The position numbers and the translations under genes were made by a program. The notes beneath the pieces are model-generated. The model was not told where the DNA came from, searched no databases, and worked only from the letters and a program-made list of their open reading frames with translations. DNA of 64,000 nucleotides, taken from NCBI GenBank assembly GCA_049324575.1, contig JBMONI010000016.1, positions 62,001-126,000 on the forward strand, written 5' to 3'. Within the stretch, counting starts at the first letter, position 1; every line of letters starts with the position of its first letter. The stretch is from JBMONI01 sp049324575 (GTDB lineage: Bacteria; Omnitrophota; Omnitrophia; Omnitrophales; Aquincolibacteriaceae). Below are positions 25,714-35,623 of this stretch, piece after piece.

Positions 25714-25902
25714 CTAGCCCCTGAGAAGAACGCGCATCACGACCGAAAGGCATGCATCGATGGCCCCAATATAGACCGCCATCAAGAGGGTCGTGATAAT
25801 GACAACAACCGTTGCCTGCTGTAGTTCTTCCCTGCTCGGCCATGTGACCTTGCTGAGCTCCTGCCTTGTTTCCTTGATAAAATTGACTAATCCCTTAACC
25901 AT
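25714..25902 (-). CDS. secE: Preprotein translocase subunit SecE
   Basis: Clamps SecY in the inner membrane. The start MVKGLVNFIKETRQELSKVTWPSREEL gives 62 aa with the conserved amphipathic helix (KVTWPS) and a single transmembrane helix. Longer in-frame starts run into the tRNA-Trp gene and are excluded. The order tRNA-Trp, secE, nusG, rplK is common in bacteria. Confidence 0.97.
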   Translation of the reverse strand: MVKGLVNFIKETRQELSKVTWPSREELQQATVVVIITTLLMAVYIGAIDACLSVVMRVLLRG

Positions 25903-25959
25903 ATCCCTCTGAATGCCGATCGTGCGGCTATATGCCTGTCCTCTACCACGCCAACTTCG

Positions 25960-26037
25960 TGGCAGGCCTGGCAGGATTCGAACCTGCAACATGCGGTTTT
26001 GGAGACCGCCGCTCTAGCCAGTTGGAGCTACAGGCCT
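25960..26037 (-). tRNA. tRNA-Trp (CCA anticodon)
   Basis: The minus strand folds as a cloverleaf. The acceptor arm pairs AGGCCTG with CAGGCCT. The anticodon stem GCGGT/ACCGC encloses the loop CTCCAAA (anticodon CCA), and the T arm reads GCAGGTTCGAATCCTGC. The discriminator is G at 25963, and CCA is encoded at 25962-25960. It lies between tuf and secE, so it is probably processed from the same transcript. Confidence 0.97.
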
Positions 26038-26118
26038 CCGCCAAGTTTTTTATGTTCAGGGCTTCCTGTCCCCTGGAAAATCCCGTGTGCAACACCGGAT
26101 CGGGGAACAAACGCCCTA

Positions 26119-26161
26119 AGGTTGTAAGATCTCTTACGGCGATGTAAACACCCTACAACCT
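26119..26161 (-). other. Inverted repeat in the tuf/tRNA-Trp spacer
   Basis: The arms AGGTTGTA and TACAACCT (8 bp) enclose about 27 nt that contain a smaller stem around GTAAG/CTTAC. The 166-nt spacer holds no credible gene; in particular no rpmG (L33) is seen. The structure may be an RNA-processing or attenuation element between tuf and tRNA-Trp. There is no T-run, so it is not a normal terminator. Confidence 0.35.
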
Positions 26162-26204
26162 GAAAAGCTCGCCGATTTCTAAATGCAGGGTTGCTTTAGA
26201 TGGC

Positions 26205-27404
26205 TTATTCGATGATCTGGCTGACCACGCCCGCGCCGACCGTTTTGCCACCCTCGCGGATAGCAAAGCGTAGTTCCTTTTCCATGGCAACCGGCGTAAT
26301 CAGCTCGGCTTCCAATGACACGTTATCACCGGGCATCACCATCTCGGTGCCCTGAGGGAGCGTGACCACTCCGGTCACGTCCGTTGTGCGGAAGTAGAAT
26401 TGAGGCCGATACCCTTTGAAAAATGCGGTATGACGCCCGCCCTCTTCCTTGCTCAAAATATAGACTTGTGCTTTGAACTTCTTGTGCGGCGTGACCGAAC
26501 CCGGCGCCGCAATGACCATGCCGCGCTCGAGCTGATCTTTTTCGATCCCGCGAAGGAGCAAGCCGACGTTGTCGCCGGCCTGACCGTCATCAAGAAGCTT
26601 GCGGAACATTTCGACCCCGGTCACGGTGCTCTTCATTGCCCCCTGGCGAAGACCGATGATCTCGACTTCTTCGCCGACTTTGACTTTCCCGCGCTCGATA
26701 CGGCCGGTGCCGACCGTGCCGCGGCCCGAGATCGAGAAAACGTCTTCGACGGGCATCAGGAACGGCTTATCGATATCACGAACGGGATCAGGAATGAAAT
26801 CATCAAGGGCTTTTACGAGGTCCATGATCGGCTGAATGGAGGCCGGATCGGTGGGATTCTGGATCGCTTTGGTCGCGGACCCGCGAATGATCGGGGTCTT
26901 GTCGCCCGGAAATTCGTATTTGTTGAGAAGCTCGCGGACCTCGAGTTCGACCAGGTCCAGAAGCTCTTTATCCTCGACAAGGTCGACCTTGTTGAGGAAA
27001 ACGACGATCGCCGGAACGCCGACCTGACGCGCAAGCAGGATGTGCTCGCGGGTCTGCGGCATCGGCCCGTCCACCGCCGAAACGGTGAGGATCGCGCCGT
27101 CCATCTGAGCGGCGCCCGTGATCATGTTCTTAATGTAATCATGGTGGCCCGGGCAGTCGACGTGGGCATAATGCCTTTTGTCCGACTGATATTCCACGTG
27201 GGAAACGGCGATGGTGACGATCTTGGAATCGTCGCGAACCGTTCCGCCTTTTGCGATCTCCGCGTATTCTTTCACGTCCGCGAGACCTTTGGACGCGAGC
27301 ACTTTGGTGAGAGCGCAAGTCAGCGTCGTTTTTCCGTGGTCCACGTGACCGATCGTTCCGACGTTCACGTGCGGCTTTTTTCTCTCGAATTTTTCTTTTC
27401 CCAT
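26205..27404 (-). CDS. tuf: Elongation factor Tu
   Basis: Delivers aminoacyl-tRNA to the ribosome. It has 399 aa, normal. The G motifs are [24 protein letters not shown] and GSA. The DCPGH motif is followed by His where almost all EF-Tu have Ala (DCPGHADY), right next to the catalytic His; the codons (CAC CAT) confirm two His. Domains II/III look standard, ending [15 protein letters not shown]. It is placed upstream of secE instead of after fusA, with tRNA-Thr 67 nt before it and tRNA-Trp after it. Confidence 0.98.
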   Translation of the reverse strand: MGKEKFERKKPHVNVGTIGHVDHGKTTLTCALTKVLASKGLADVKEYAEIAKGGTVRDDSKIVTIAVSHVEYQSDKRHYAHVDCPGHHDYIKNMITGAAQMDGAILTVSAVDGPMPQTREHILLARQVGVPAIVVFLNKVDLVEDKELLDLVELEVRELLNKYEFPGDKTPIIRGSATKAIQNPTDPASIQPIMDLVKALDDFIPDPVRDIDKPFLMPVEDVFSISGRGTVGTGRIERGKVKVGEEVEIIGLRQGAMKSTVTGVEMFRKLLDDGQAGDNVGLLLRGIEKDQLERGMVIAAPGSVTPHKKFKAQVYILSKEEGGRHTAFFKGYRPQFYFRTTDVTGVVTLPQGTEMVMPGDNVSLEAELITPVAMEKELRFAIREGGKTVGAGVVSQIIE

Positions 27405-27471
27405 GATGTTCTCCTTGATCCTCGGTTGGTTTTAAAATGACTTCATCAAATAAAACATCGCTGATTAACTC

Positions 27472-27544
27472 AGCTGGGAATGGGAATTGAACCCATGACC
27501 TCGTCCTTACCAAGGACGTGCTCTACCAATTGAGCTACCCCAGC
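27472..27544 (-). tRNA. tRNA-Thr (GGT anticodon)
   Basis: The minus strand gives acceptor GCTGGGG paired with TCCCAGC (one G-T), D arm TAGCTCAATTGGTAGAGCA, anticodon stem CGTCC/GGACG with loop TTGGTAA (anticodon GGT), variable loop and T arm with GGTTCAATTCC. The discriminator is T at 27472; CCA is not encoded. It lies just upstream of tuf and downstream of a good promoter, resembling the tRNA-tuf arrangement of many bacteria. Confidence 0.96.
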
Positions 27545-27951
27545 AAAAATTTCGGCAGGGAGAAAAGAAAAAGAAAATCCTCCGCACCTCATTGATTAAA
27601 AACTTGTAAATAAGTGAGGACAGAAAACCCCTGCGAAAGTTTGTGGATTCTACTTATATATGAAAATGTGTCAAGATTTTTTTCTGCTTGGGCCTTATCT
27701 TATTCCGGGATTCAAAATATTTAATAATCCAAATTAAAAATTTATTTTAAATAAAATATCAAAAAGCCATGCAAATTTTGAAAATAATTAAATCTATTGT
27801 TTGTTTTTACTATTTTTTAATTTATAATGATATTTATTTATATGTAATGATTCTAAGTTCTTCTTTTTTTGTTTTTGTATAGAAAATCCGTAAAACAAAA
27901 AAGTTTGTAATTTGACTATATATATAGGGGCCCAAAAAGGTTAGAGAGAAT
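27545..27951. other. AT-rich intergenic island without a gene
   Basis: About 400 bases between tRNA-Thr and tRNA-Gly. Apart from the promoter at its left end it holds no plausible coding sequence. From about 27700 to 27930 it is strongly A+T rich, in sharp contrast with the GC-rich genes around it, with A/T runs and short palindromes such as TTATTTAAAATAA and a TATATATATA run near 27920. Possible roles are an UP element, a protein-binding or DNA-bending region, or a remnant insertion. Confidence 0.6.
27647..27674 (-). promoter_or_regulatory. Sigma70-type promoter for tRNA-Thr/tuf operon
   Basis: On the minus strand TTGACA (27674-27669), 16 bp, then TAGAAT (27652-27647). It lies about 100 nt upstream of tRNA-Thr in an AT-rich island that could act as an UP element. 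It probably drives tRNA-Thr, tuf, tRNA-Trp and the genes beyond. Confidence 0.75.
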
Positions 27952-28025
27952 TGGAGCGGGTGGCGGGAATCGAACCCGCATAGCGAGCTTGGAAGGCTCG
28001 GACTTTGCCATTAAGCTACACCCGC
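27952..28025 (-). tRNA. tRNA-Gly (TCC anticodon)
   Basis: The minus strand starts GCGGGTG and ends CACCCGC, discriminator T, followed by encoded CCA (27954-27952). The anticodon stem CGAGC/GCTCG encloses CTTCCAA (anticodon TCC), and the T arm GCGGGTTCGATTCCCGC is perfect. It has its own consensus promoter just upstream. Confidence 0.97.
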
Positions 28026-28043
28026 TGAAAAGTGAAGGGCGTC

Positions 28044-28072
28044 ATTATAAAGTCCGCTATTTCGTCTGTCAA
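28044..28072 (-). promoter_or_regulatory. Perfect consensus promoter for tRNA-Gly
   Basis: TTGACA (28072-28067), exactly 17 bp, TATAAT (28049-28044) on the minus strand. Transcription would begin about 10 nt before the tRNA 5' end. Both hexamers are exact matches to the sigma70 consensus. Confidence 0.88.
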
Positions 28073-28135
28073 TTTATCAAGGAAGGCCCTTGTTGCCGAC
28101 GATCCCCGAAGCAGAATCCCGTATCCCGTTTTAAA

Positions 28136-28164
28136 TTGACAGTCTCCTTCGCTTTCATGATAAT
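28136..28164 (+). promoter_or_regulatory. Sigma70-type promoter of the atp-nuo operon
   Basis: TTGACA (28136-28141), 17 bp, GATAAT (28159-28164) on the plus strand. It lies about 65 nt before the first gene of the ATP synthase operon and is divergent from the tRNA-Gly promoter. Confidence 0.82.
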
Positions 28165-28229
28165 AAAAGCTCTCTTTTCTCTTCAAGTCAGAGACAATTC
28201 GAGGCCGGTATTCCCCCCTGCGAGGGATT

Positions 28230-28472
28230 GTGCATCAAGACCGCGACAGACGGGATCCTGTGCTGATGGCCTTGGGCATCGTCTTGCTTTTCCCGATGAT
28301 GCTTGCGGCAGGACCGCTCATAGGTTATGGGCTAGCCCACTTTGTGATCGTGCAGAAATTCCACGGTCCGCAGTCATGGGAGTGGGCGGGGATCGCCCTC
28401 GGGTTTTTTGCCTCAGGGCTGCAAGTTTACCGGTGGATCAAACAACTGAAGGAAATGGACTCGAAGGATTAG
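28230..28472 (+). CDS. AtpZ/AtpI-like ATP synthase accessory protein
   Basis: A small protein (about 80 aa) with two predicted membrane helices (ALGIVLLFPMMLAAGPLIGYGLAH and WAGIALGFFASGLQVYRWI). The GxxxG-like pattern and the location directly before atpB match the AtpI/AtpZ family, which aids assembly of the c-ring or divalent-cation handling. The start used is GTG with GAGGG close before it; the ATG at 28265 would lose 12 residues and is an alternative. It ends 6 nt before atpB. Confidence 0.75.
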   Translation: MHQDRDRRDPVLMALGIVLLFPMMLAAGPLIGYGLAHFVIVQKFHGPQSWEWAGIALGFFASGLQVYRWIKQLKEMDSKD

Positions 28473-28478
28473 CGCCCG

Positions 28479-29318
28479 ATGGACAATGCCCTGGAACATT
28501 TTTCCGAAGCCTCTCAAGCGGCGGCCCACGGCGCGACCCATGAGGCCCATGAGCTCCCGAATTGGCTCTCCCTCCTGACCGAACGCTTCCCGGATAGTCC
28601 CTTGATGCAGTTTCTCCGCCACTGGGAAACGATCGCTTTTTCCCTGATCATCGCCGGAGGGATCTCGGCCTTATTCCTCCTGGCCTCGAAGCGCCCGAAT
28701 TCCCTGCCGGGAAAGCTGCAGAATTTCTGCGAAATTCTGATGGAAGGCCTTGAAGGTTTTGTTTCGGGAATCCTCGGGGAGACCCAGGGAAAAAAACACG
28801 TCCCGTTCCTCGGAACGCTTTTCATTTACATCCTCTGTATGAACTGGTTCGGACTGGTCCCCCTGATGAAATCCCCGACCGCGCGATGGAGCATCACCCT
28901 GGCGATCGCGCTCACGACCATGGTTTATATCCAGCTGACGGGGATCCGCGAACAGGGCCTGCTGCATTATTTAAAACACCTGGCCGGCAATCCGCAGAAC
29001 GCTTTCGGGATCGTGCTGATCCCCCTGATGCTGGTCCTGAACATTATCCTCGAGCTCGGCGCCGTGCCTTTCAGCCTTTCGCTCCGGCTTTTTGCGAACA
29101 TCTCGAGCGAGGATCGTCTGCTCCTCAACTTCGCCGACTTGACGATCCATTCGCCCTTTTTTATCGGTTTCTTTTTCCAGATCTTTGCAAACGTCCTTTC
29201 GATCATTTTCAGTTTCGTGCAGGCCTTCGTTTTCATGCTGCTCTCGACCGTTTACATTTCGCTTGTGCTACCTCACGATAACACCCAGCACGGAGCCCAC
29301 GAAGCCCGCGCTCATTAA
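28479..29318 (+). CDS. atpB: ATP synthase subunit a
   Basis: Stator part of the Fo proton channel in the inner membrane, 279 aa with five or six hydrophobic helices. The essential arginine is Arg203 in SLSLRLFANI. A hydrophilic N-terminal stretch of about 45 residues with several His and Glu precedes the first helix. Standard first structural gene of the operon. Confidence 0.97.
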   Translation: MDNALEHFSEASQAAAHGATHEAHELPNWLSLLTERFPDSPLMQFLRHWETIAFSLIIAGGISALFLLASKRPNSLPGKLQNFCEILMEGLEGFVSGILGETQGKKHVPFLGTLFIYILCMNWFGLVPLMKSPTARWSITLAIALTTMVYIQLTGIREQGLLHYLKHLAGNPQNAFGIVLIPLMLVLNIILELGAVPFSLSLRLFANISSEDRLLLNFADLTIHSPFFIGFFFQIFANVLSIIFSFVQAFVFMLLSTVYISLVLPHDNTQHGAHEARAH

Positions 29319-29338
29319 CCCGAAAGGAGAAACCCACA

Positions 29339-29569
29339 ATGACCCCTGAAACCGCGATCGCATTAGGCGCCCCGATCGGGCTGGCCCTTACCGCCTTTGC
29401 CGCCGCTCACGGCCTTGGAAAAGCCGTCGCCGCCGCCATGGACGCCACGGCCCGCCAGCCGGAGGCCGCGACAAAGATCCTGGTCAACATGATGGCCGGA
29501 TGCGCGCTCATCGAAGCCTTGGCGCTTTATGCGCTGGTTTTCGGATTTTCGCTTCTCGGCAAACTGTAA
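29339..29569 (+). CDS. atpE: ATP synthase subunit c
   Basis: Forms the rotating ring of Fo. It has 76 aa with two helices joined by the polar loop ARQPEA. The ion-carrying carboxylate is Glu59 (CALIEALALYALV). The Gln of helix 1 and the Ser/Thr after the Glu that define Na+ rings such as Ilyobacter are absent, so proton coupling is inferred. A good Shine-Dalgarno (AAAGGAG) precedes the ATG. Confidence 0.97.
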   Translation: MTPETAIALGAPIGLALTAFAAAHGLGKAVAAAMDATARQPEAATKILVNMMAGCALIEALALYALVFGFSLLGKL

Positions 29570-29590
29570 TCGGAGGCTCCGTTCCTTTTT

Positions 29591-30112
29591 ATGGAGTTTT
29601 TCGCGAACAATATCGTCCTAGGCGAAGTGCTGGTCCAGCTTTTCGCCTTTTTGATCGTCTTTTTCGTCCTCAAACGCCTGGCCTGGAAACCGCTGCTAAA
29701 GGCGATTGAGGAGCGGCGGGAGCGGATCCGCGAGGAATTCGTCCGGATCGAACACGCCCAGAAAGAGGTCGAACGCCTGAAGACCGACTATGCGTCGCAT
29801 CTTCAAAAGATCGACGAAGAAGCCCGCGAAAAGATCCAGGAGGCGATCGAGGAAGGCCGGAGGATCGCCCGCGAGATCCAGGAAAAAGCGCGCCATGAAT
29901 CGCTCGAAACCGTCCAAAAGACCAAGGAATCGCTCGAGATCGAGATCGCAAAGGCGCGCGTTGAGCTGAAAAAAGAGATCGCAGACCTTGCGGTGCGCGT
30001 CGCCGAAAAGATCCTTGAAGAGAACCTGAACGAAGAAAAACAGCAGAAAAAGATCGCGGCCATGCTGGATGCGCTTTCGGCCGATGATTCGGCTTTGGGA
30101 GGCCTGCGATGA
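29591..30112 (+). CDS. atpF: ATP synthase subunit b
   Basis: Peripheral stalk subunit, 173 aa. One N-terminal membrane helix (LVQLFAFLIVFFVLKRLAW) is followed by a long charged coiled coil (EERRERIREEFVRIEHAQKEVERLKTDY onward). Stop and the atpH start overlap (ATGA). Confidence 0.97.
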   Translation: MEFFANNIVLGEVLVQLFAFLIVFFVLKRLAWKPLLKAIEERRERIREEFVRIEHAQKEVERLKTDYASHLQKIDEEAREKIQEAIEEGRRIAREIQEKARHESLETVQKTKESLEIEIAKARVELKKEIADLAVRVAEKILEENLNEEKQQKKIAAMLDALSADDSALGGLR

Positions 30113-30642
30113 ACCTCCGTTCGCAAGCCCGCTACGCCAAAGCCCTTTACGGCCTTGCCGAGGACCAGAACGTAATCGAGCCGGTCCGGGGGCTTCTGCG
30201 GACACTCGGAGAGGCCGTTGCCCGGGACCCCGGTGTTTTGCGTTTTCTGACCAACATCGCGATCGCCCCCGGCGAAAAAAACGCCGTGCTTGGTCATGTG
30301 TTCGGTCCGGAGGCCCCGGCCTTGTTCCGGGATTTTCTCCGGCTCCTCGTCCGGAGGAACCGGATCGGAGAGCTCGCCGTCATCAGCAAGGAATTCGAGG
30401 CGCTTTACGCAAAAGCCCATCGCCTGTTGCATGTGGAAGCCGTCACCGCCGTCCCTCTTTCCGCGGCGAACCGCGACAAGCTGCAGACCGTCCTGAAAAA
30501 ACATCTCGGAACCGGCGTCCGCGTGAAAGAAACCGTTAACCGTCATATTCTGGCCGGAATGATCCTTCGTTCCGGCGATTTTGAACTCAACGGAAGTTAC
30601 CAGAGACGTTTCCGCGATCTCGCGGCGTCTCTGAGCGAGTAA
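30109..30642 (+). CDS. atpH: ATP synthase subunit delta
   Basis: Links the peripheral stalk to the top of F1. It has 177 aa: a helical N-terminal domain ([12 protein letters not shown]) and a C-terminal segment [40 protein letters not shown], which is the family signature. Normal length and position between atpF and atpA. Confidence 0.96.
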   Translation: MNLRSQARYAKALYGLAEDQNVIEPVRGLLRTLGEAVARDPGVLRFLTNIAIAPGEKNAVLGHVFGPEAPALFRDFLRLLVRRNRIGELAVISKEFEALYAKAHRLLHVEAVTAVPLSAANRDKLQTVLKKHLGTGVRVKETVNRHILAGMILRSGDFELNGSYQRRFRDLAASLSE

Positions 30643-30652
30643 AGGGGAACGC

Positions 30653-32155
30653 ATGTTACGACCCGAAGAAGTCACCAGCGCTATTCAAAAAGAGATCCAG
30701 AAATACCAGTCGAAACTCGAACTCGAATCCGTAGGATTCGTGCTCCAGGTCGGGGACGGCATCGCCCGCGTCTACGGACTTGAGGACGTCATGGCTTCCG
30801 AGCTCGTGCTTTTCAGCGACGGAACGCCGGGACTCGCGCTCAACCTCGAGCCGGACCATGTCGGCGTCGTTGTCCTCGGGAACAGCCATGCGATCCGCGA
30901 AGGGAGCGAGGTCAAACGCACGGGACGCATTGTGGAGATCCCGGTCGGCCCGGCGCTTCTGGGCCGCGTCGTAAATCCACTCGGCGAACCGCTCGACGGA
31001 AAGGGGCCGGTGGTCTCTTCGAAGAAAAGGCCTCTCGAGACCGTTCCGCCCTCTGTCATCCAGCGCCAGCCCGTGAAGGAGCCTTTACAGACCGGCATCA
31101 AGGCGATCGACTCCATGATCCCGATCGGACGCGGACAGCGGGAATTGATCATCGGGGACCGTCAGACCGGGAAAACGGCGATCCTCGTGGATACGATCCT
31201 GAACCAAAAACACAGCGGAGTGCATTGCATTTACGTCGCGATCGGGCAGAAACTCTCGAGCGTCGTCGCCCTGGTGGAGAAATTGAAAGAATTCGGGGCC
31301 ATGGACTATACCACGGTCGTTTGCGCATCCTCCGAAGACGCCGCTCCCCTGCAATACCTCGCGCCGTATGCAGGTTGCGCCATCGGAGAAGAAGCCCTTT
31401 ATACCGGCAAACACGCGCTCGTGCTTTATGACGATCTTTCCAAACACGCGGTCGCTTACCGCCAAATCTCCCTTTTGCTCCAGCGCCCCCCCGGACGCGA
31501 AGCCTTCCCCGGCGATGTTTTCTATCTCCACTCACGGCTCCTGGAACGGGCCGCGAAGCTTCGCGACGACCTCGGTGGAGGATCGCTCACCGCGCTGCCG
31601 GTCATCGAAACCCAGCTGGGTGACATCTCGGCCTATATCCCGACCAATGTCATCTCGATCACCGACGGTCAGATCTACCTTGAAACGGACCTGTTCAACG
31701 CCGGGGTCAGACCCGCCATCAACGTCGGGCTTTCGGTTTCACGCGTCGGCGGCAATGCCCAGACCAAGGCCATGAAGCAGGTCGCCGGAATGCTCCGTCT
31801 CTCGCTCGCGCAATACCGGGAACTGGCCGCCTTCGCTCAGCTTTCGACCGACCTTGATAAGTCAACGCGCGACCAGCTCCTGCGCGGAGAACGGATGGTC
31901 GAGATCCTGAAACAGGATGTTTTCGAGCCTCTTCCGCTCTCGCACCAGGTTGTCCTGATCTTCGCCGGCGTGGAAGGGCTCCTCGACGAGGTGGAGGTCG
32001 CCCGTTTGAAAAAATTCGAAACGGCTCTCCTGGATTTCCTCGATAAAAAATACGCAAAGATCTTTCATGAGATCCAGGAGCAGAAGGCCCTTTCGGATGC
32101 CATGAAAGCCTCGCTCAAGAACGCGATCCTGGAATTCAAAAAACAGTTCGCTTAG
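30653..32155 (+). CDS. atpA: ATP synthase subunit alpha
   Basis: Non-catalytic nucleotide-binding subunit of F1, 500 aa. The P-loop GDRQTGKT is at residues 168-175. Conserved blocks [19 protein letters not shown] and [28 protein letters not shown] follow the family. Begins [18 protein letters not shown]. Confidence 0.98.
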   Translation: MLRPEEVTSAIQKEIQKYQSKLELESVGFVLQVGDGIARVYGLEDVMASELVLFSDGTPGLALNLEPDHVGVVVLGNSHAIREGSEVKRTGRIVEIPVGPALLGRVVNPLGEPLDGKGPVVSSKKRPLETVPPSVIQRQPVKEPLQTGIKAIDSMIPIGRGQRELIIGDRQTGKTAILVDTILNQKHSGVHCIYVAIGQKLSSVVALVEKLKEFGAMDYTTVVCASSEDAAPLQYLAPYAGCAIGEEALYTGKHALVLYDDLSKHAVAYRQISLLLQRPPGREAFPGDVFYLHSRLLERAAKLRDDLGGGSLTALPVIETQLGDISAYIPTNVISITDGQIYLETDLFNAGVRPAINVGLSVSRVGGNAQTKAMKQVAGMLRLSLAQYRELAAFAQLSTDLDKSTRDQLLRGERMVEILKQDVFEPLPLSHQVVLIFAGVEGLLDEVEVARLKKFETALLDFLDKKYAKIFHEIQEQKALSDAMKASLKNAILEFKKQFA

Positions 32156-32164
32156 AAAGAACTT

Positions 32165-33022
32165 ATGTCAGCCGGACAGCTTCGCACTATCAAAAAAAGG
32201 ATACGCAGTGTCGAGAACACGCAGAAGATCACGCGTGCGATGGAGCTCGTTTCGGCGGCCAAGCTGAAACGTTTCCAGAACCTTCTCGAGAAAGCGAAAC
32301 CGTTCAGCGATGAGCTCGAGAAACTGGCCGGGACCCTTTCCCGGGCCGGCGGAGACGCTTACCGTCATCCTTTTTTCACGCCCCGCGAAGAGGCGCGAAG
32401 CGCTTATGTCGTGATCACTTCCGACACCGGTCTGTGCGGAACCTACAATGCCGAACTGGTCCAACGCGCGCTGAAGGTCCTCGTCCAAACGGCGCCGGTC
32501 CCCATCGTCTTCGGGATCGGAAAGCGGGGGATCCGCGCCCTCGCGCAGGCCGGCTTTGATTGTGAGAGAAAATTCCAGGACCTGAAGGTCGCCGACCTTG
32601 AAAATACGATCCGGGACCTCGGCCAGATCCTGGCTGACGGTTTTCTGAACAACCGCTTCGACGCCGTCCGGTTCGTTCACGGCAGTTTCCGTCACGGCGG
32701 TCGCCCGCGTCCCGAGATCACCCAGATCCTGCCCTGCGCCGCGCCGGACGAAGGCCCCGACATTCGTTATATCTTTGAGCCTTCCCGCCGGGAGGTCTTC
32801 GATTCCCTGGCGCCTCTTTTTCTTGCATCGAGGGTCCGCGCGGTCCTCTTGGAAGCTTTTGTCGCCGAACAGATGGAGCGCATGAACGCGATGCATCAGG
32901 CCACGAAGAATGCTCGGGAAATGATCGATGCGCTTGTTTTACTTCGAAACAAAATGAGGCAGGCGATCATCACGAAAGAGATCATCGAGATCGTTTCAGG
33001 TTCGAAGGCATTGGAAGGATAA
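32165..33022 (+). CDS. atpG: ATP synthase subunit gamma
   Basis: Central rotor shaft, 285 aa. The N-terminal helix (LRTIKKRIRSVENTQKITRAMELVSAAKLKR) and C-terminal helix (AMHQATKNAREMIDALVLLRNKMRQAIITKEIIEIVSGSKAL) are the two conserved coiled-coil partners. The middle Rossmann-like part is normal. It is followed by a 110-nt spacer holding a foldback. Confidence 0.97.
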   Translation: MSAGQLRTIKKRIRSVENTQKITRAMELVSAAKLKRFQNLLEKAKPFSDELEKLAGTLSRAGGDAYRHPFFTPREEARSAYVVITSDTGLCGTYNAELVQRALKVLVQTAPVPIVFGIGKRGIRALAQAGFDCERKFQDLKVADLENTIRDLGQILADGFLNNRFDAVRFVHGSFRHGGRPRPEITQILPCAAPDEGPDIRYIFEPSRREVFDSLAPLFLASRVRAVLLEAFVAEQMERMNAMHQATKNAREMIDALVLLRNKMRQAIITKEIIEIVSGSKALEG

Positions 33023-33039
33023 GAACAGTTCGACAGTGA

Positions 33040-34539
<1,500 letters not shown>

Positions 34540-34548
34540 CGGAGGCCC

Positions 34549-34821
34549 ATGGTCCGACTTTTCGATCTGAAAGTCCTGACGCCGCAGGGGACGGCTCTCA
34601 AAACACGCGTCCGCCATCTCCGGTTCCCGGCCTCCGACGGACTCGTCGGCGTCCTGGCGGCCCACGCTCCGTACATCTCGTCCTCCCCCGGCGGGACCTT
34701 GTCCCTGGACCTTGAGAACGGAGCAAAAAAAGATTTTCATATTGGCCCCGGATTTTTTACAATCCTCGAGGATCAGGCGCTGCTCTTAACTGATGCTTGT
34801 TCGGAAGGATCCGAGGACTGA
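34549..34821 (+). CDS. atpC: ATP synthase subunit epsilon, short form
   Basis: The 90-residue protein matches only the N-terminal beta-sandwich (LKVLTPQG, FPASDGLVGVLAAHAPYISS, GPGFFTILEDQALLLTDA) that connects gamma to the c-ring. The C-terminal two-helix domain that inhibits ATP hydrolysis in many bacteria (total 130-140 aa) is absent, and the next gene begins 5 nt later, so this is not a simple frameshift. Such short forms are known in some lineages. Confidence 0.9.
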   Translation: MVRLFDLKVLTPQGTALKTRVRHLRFPASDGLVGVLAAHAPYISSSPGGTLSLDLENGAKKDFHIGPGFFTILEDQALLLTDACSEGSED

Positions 34822-34826
34822 TCGGC

Positions 34827-35321
34827 ATGCGGCTTCTGCTCTTCTATTTCTTCTCGTTCGTAGCGGTCGCAGGAGGGTTCGGAGTCATCCTGAACTCCCG
34901 GCCCATGCGTTCCCTTCTCTCGCTTCTCGCCACGATGGCCTCCCTGGCCGGCATTTTCATCCTCCAACACGCTTATTTCATCGCGATGATCCATTTGATC
35001 GTCTATGCGGGCGCCGTGCTGGTCCTCTTCCTTTTTGTGATCATGATGCAGGGGCTCGGAGCGGTCGAGCCTCCGTTCGCCCGCTCGTTCACGGCAGCGC
35101 ACCGGACCGCGGCGTTGATCGTGATCTTCGGTTTCCTCGGCGCGCTGACCGCCGCCTTTTTTTTCATGCCCGCTTCAATCACGGCCATCGTGGCAGGCTC
35201 GGCGAAAGCGATCGGCAAGAGCCTCTTTACCGATTATCTGCTGCCTTTTGAGCTGACCTCGATCCTTCTTTTGCTCGGTGTCTTTGCCGGCGTTTCGCTC
35301 GCCCGCAAGGAGGACCTGTGA
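34827..35321 (+). CDS. nuoJ: NADH-quinone oxidoreductase subunit J
   Basis: Membrane-arm subunit of complex I, 164 aa, five helices. The start MRLLLFYFFSFVAVAGGFGVI lies 5 nt after the atpC stop. The conserved HAYFIAMIHLIVYAGAVLVLFLFVIMM segment (third helix, with the pi-bulge that couples quinone reduction to pumping) identifies it. It ends in GTGA shared with nuoK. Confidence 0.95.
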   Translation: MRLLLFYFFSFVAVAGGFGVILNSRPMRSLLSLLATMASLAGIFILQHAYFIAMIHLIVYAGAVLVLFLFVIMMQGLGAVEPPFARSFTAAHRTAALIVIFGFLGALTAAFFFMPASITAIVAGSAKAIGKSLFTDYLLPFELTSILLLLGVFAGVSLARKEDL

Positions 35322-35620
35322 TCCCGATCCCGCATCTGATGCTCCTTAGCGCAGCCCTTTTCGCCCTCGGAGTCGCCGGATTGATCATGCGGCGGAATAT
35401 CATCCTGATCCTGCTCTCGGTGGAGCTGATGCTGAACGCGGCAAATTTGAACTTTATCTCCGCCTCGGTCGTCCAGGGGAACCTGCACGGTCAGATCACG
35501 GCCTTCTTCGTCATGGTCGTCGCAGCCGCCGAGGTCACGATCGGACTGGCCGTTGCCGTGCTCCTTTTCCGCAGGACCGATTCGGTCGACACCTCCGCCA
35601 TCGAGACCTTGAGGGACTGA
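35318..35620 (+). CDS. nuoK: NADH-quinone oxidoreductase subunit K
   Basis: Three-helix complex I subunit, 100 aa, GTG start with a strong AAGGAGG before it. The two functionally important membrane Glu are visible: one in LLSVELMLNAANLNFI, the other in AAAEVTIGLAVAVLLFRR. Translationally coupled to nuoJ. Confidence 0.97.
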   Translation: MIPIPHLMLLSAALFALGVAGLIMRRNIILILLSVELMLNAANLNFISASVVQGNLHGQITAFFVMVVAAAEVTIGLAVAVLLFRRTDSVDTSAIETLRD

Positions 35621-35623
35621 CCG

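Noticed and set aside
26040..26204. Possible rpmG (L33) between tuf and secE
   Set aside because: No L33 pattern in either strand; only the tRNA-Trp gene and a hairpin are present.
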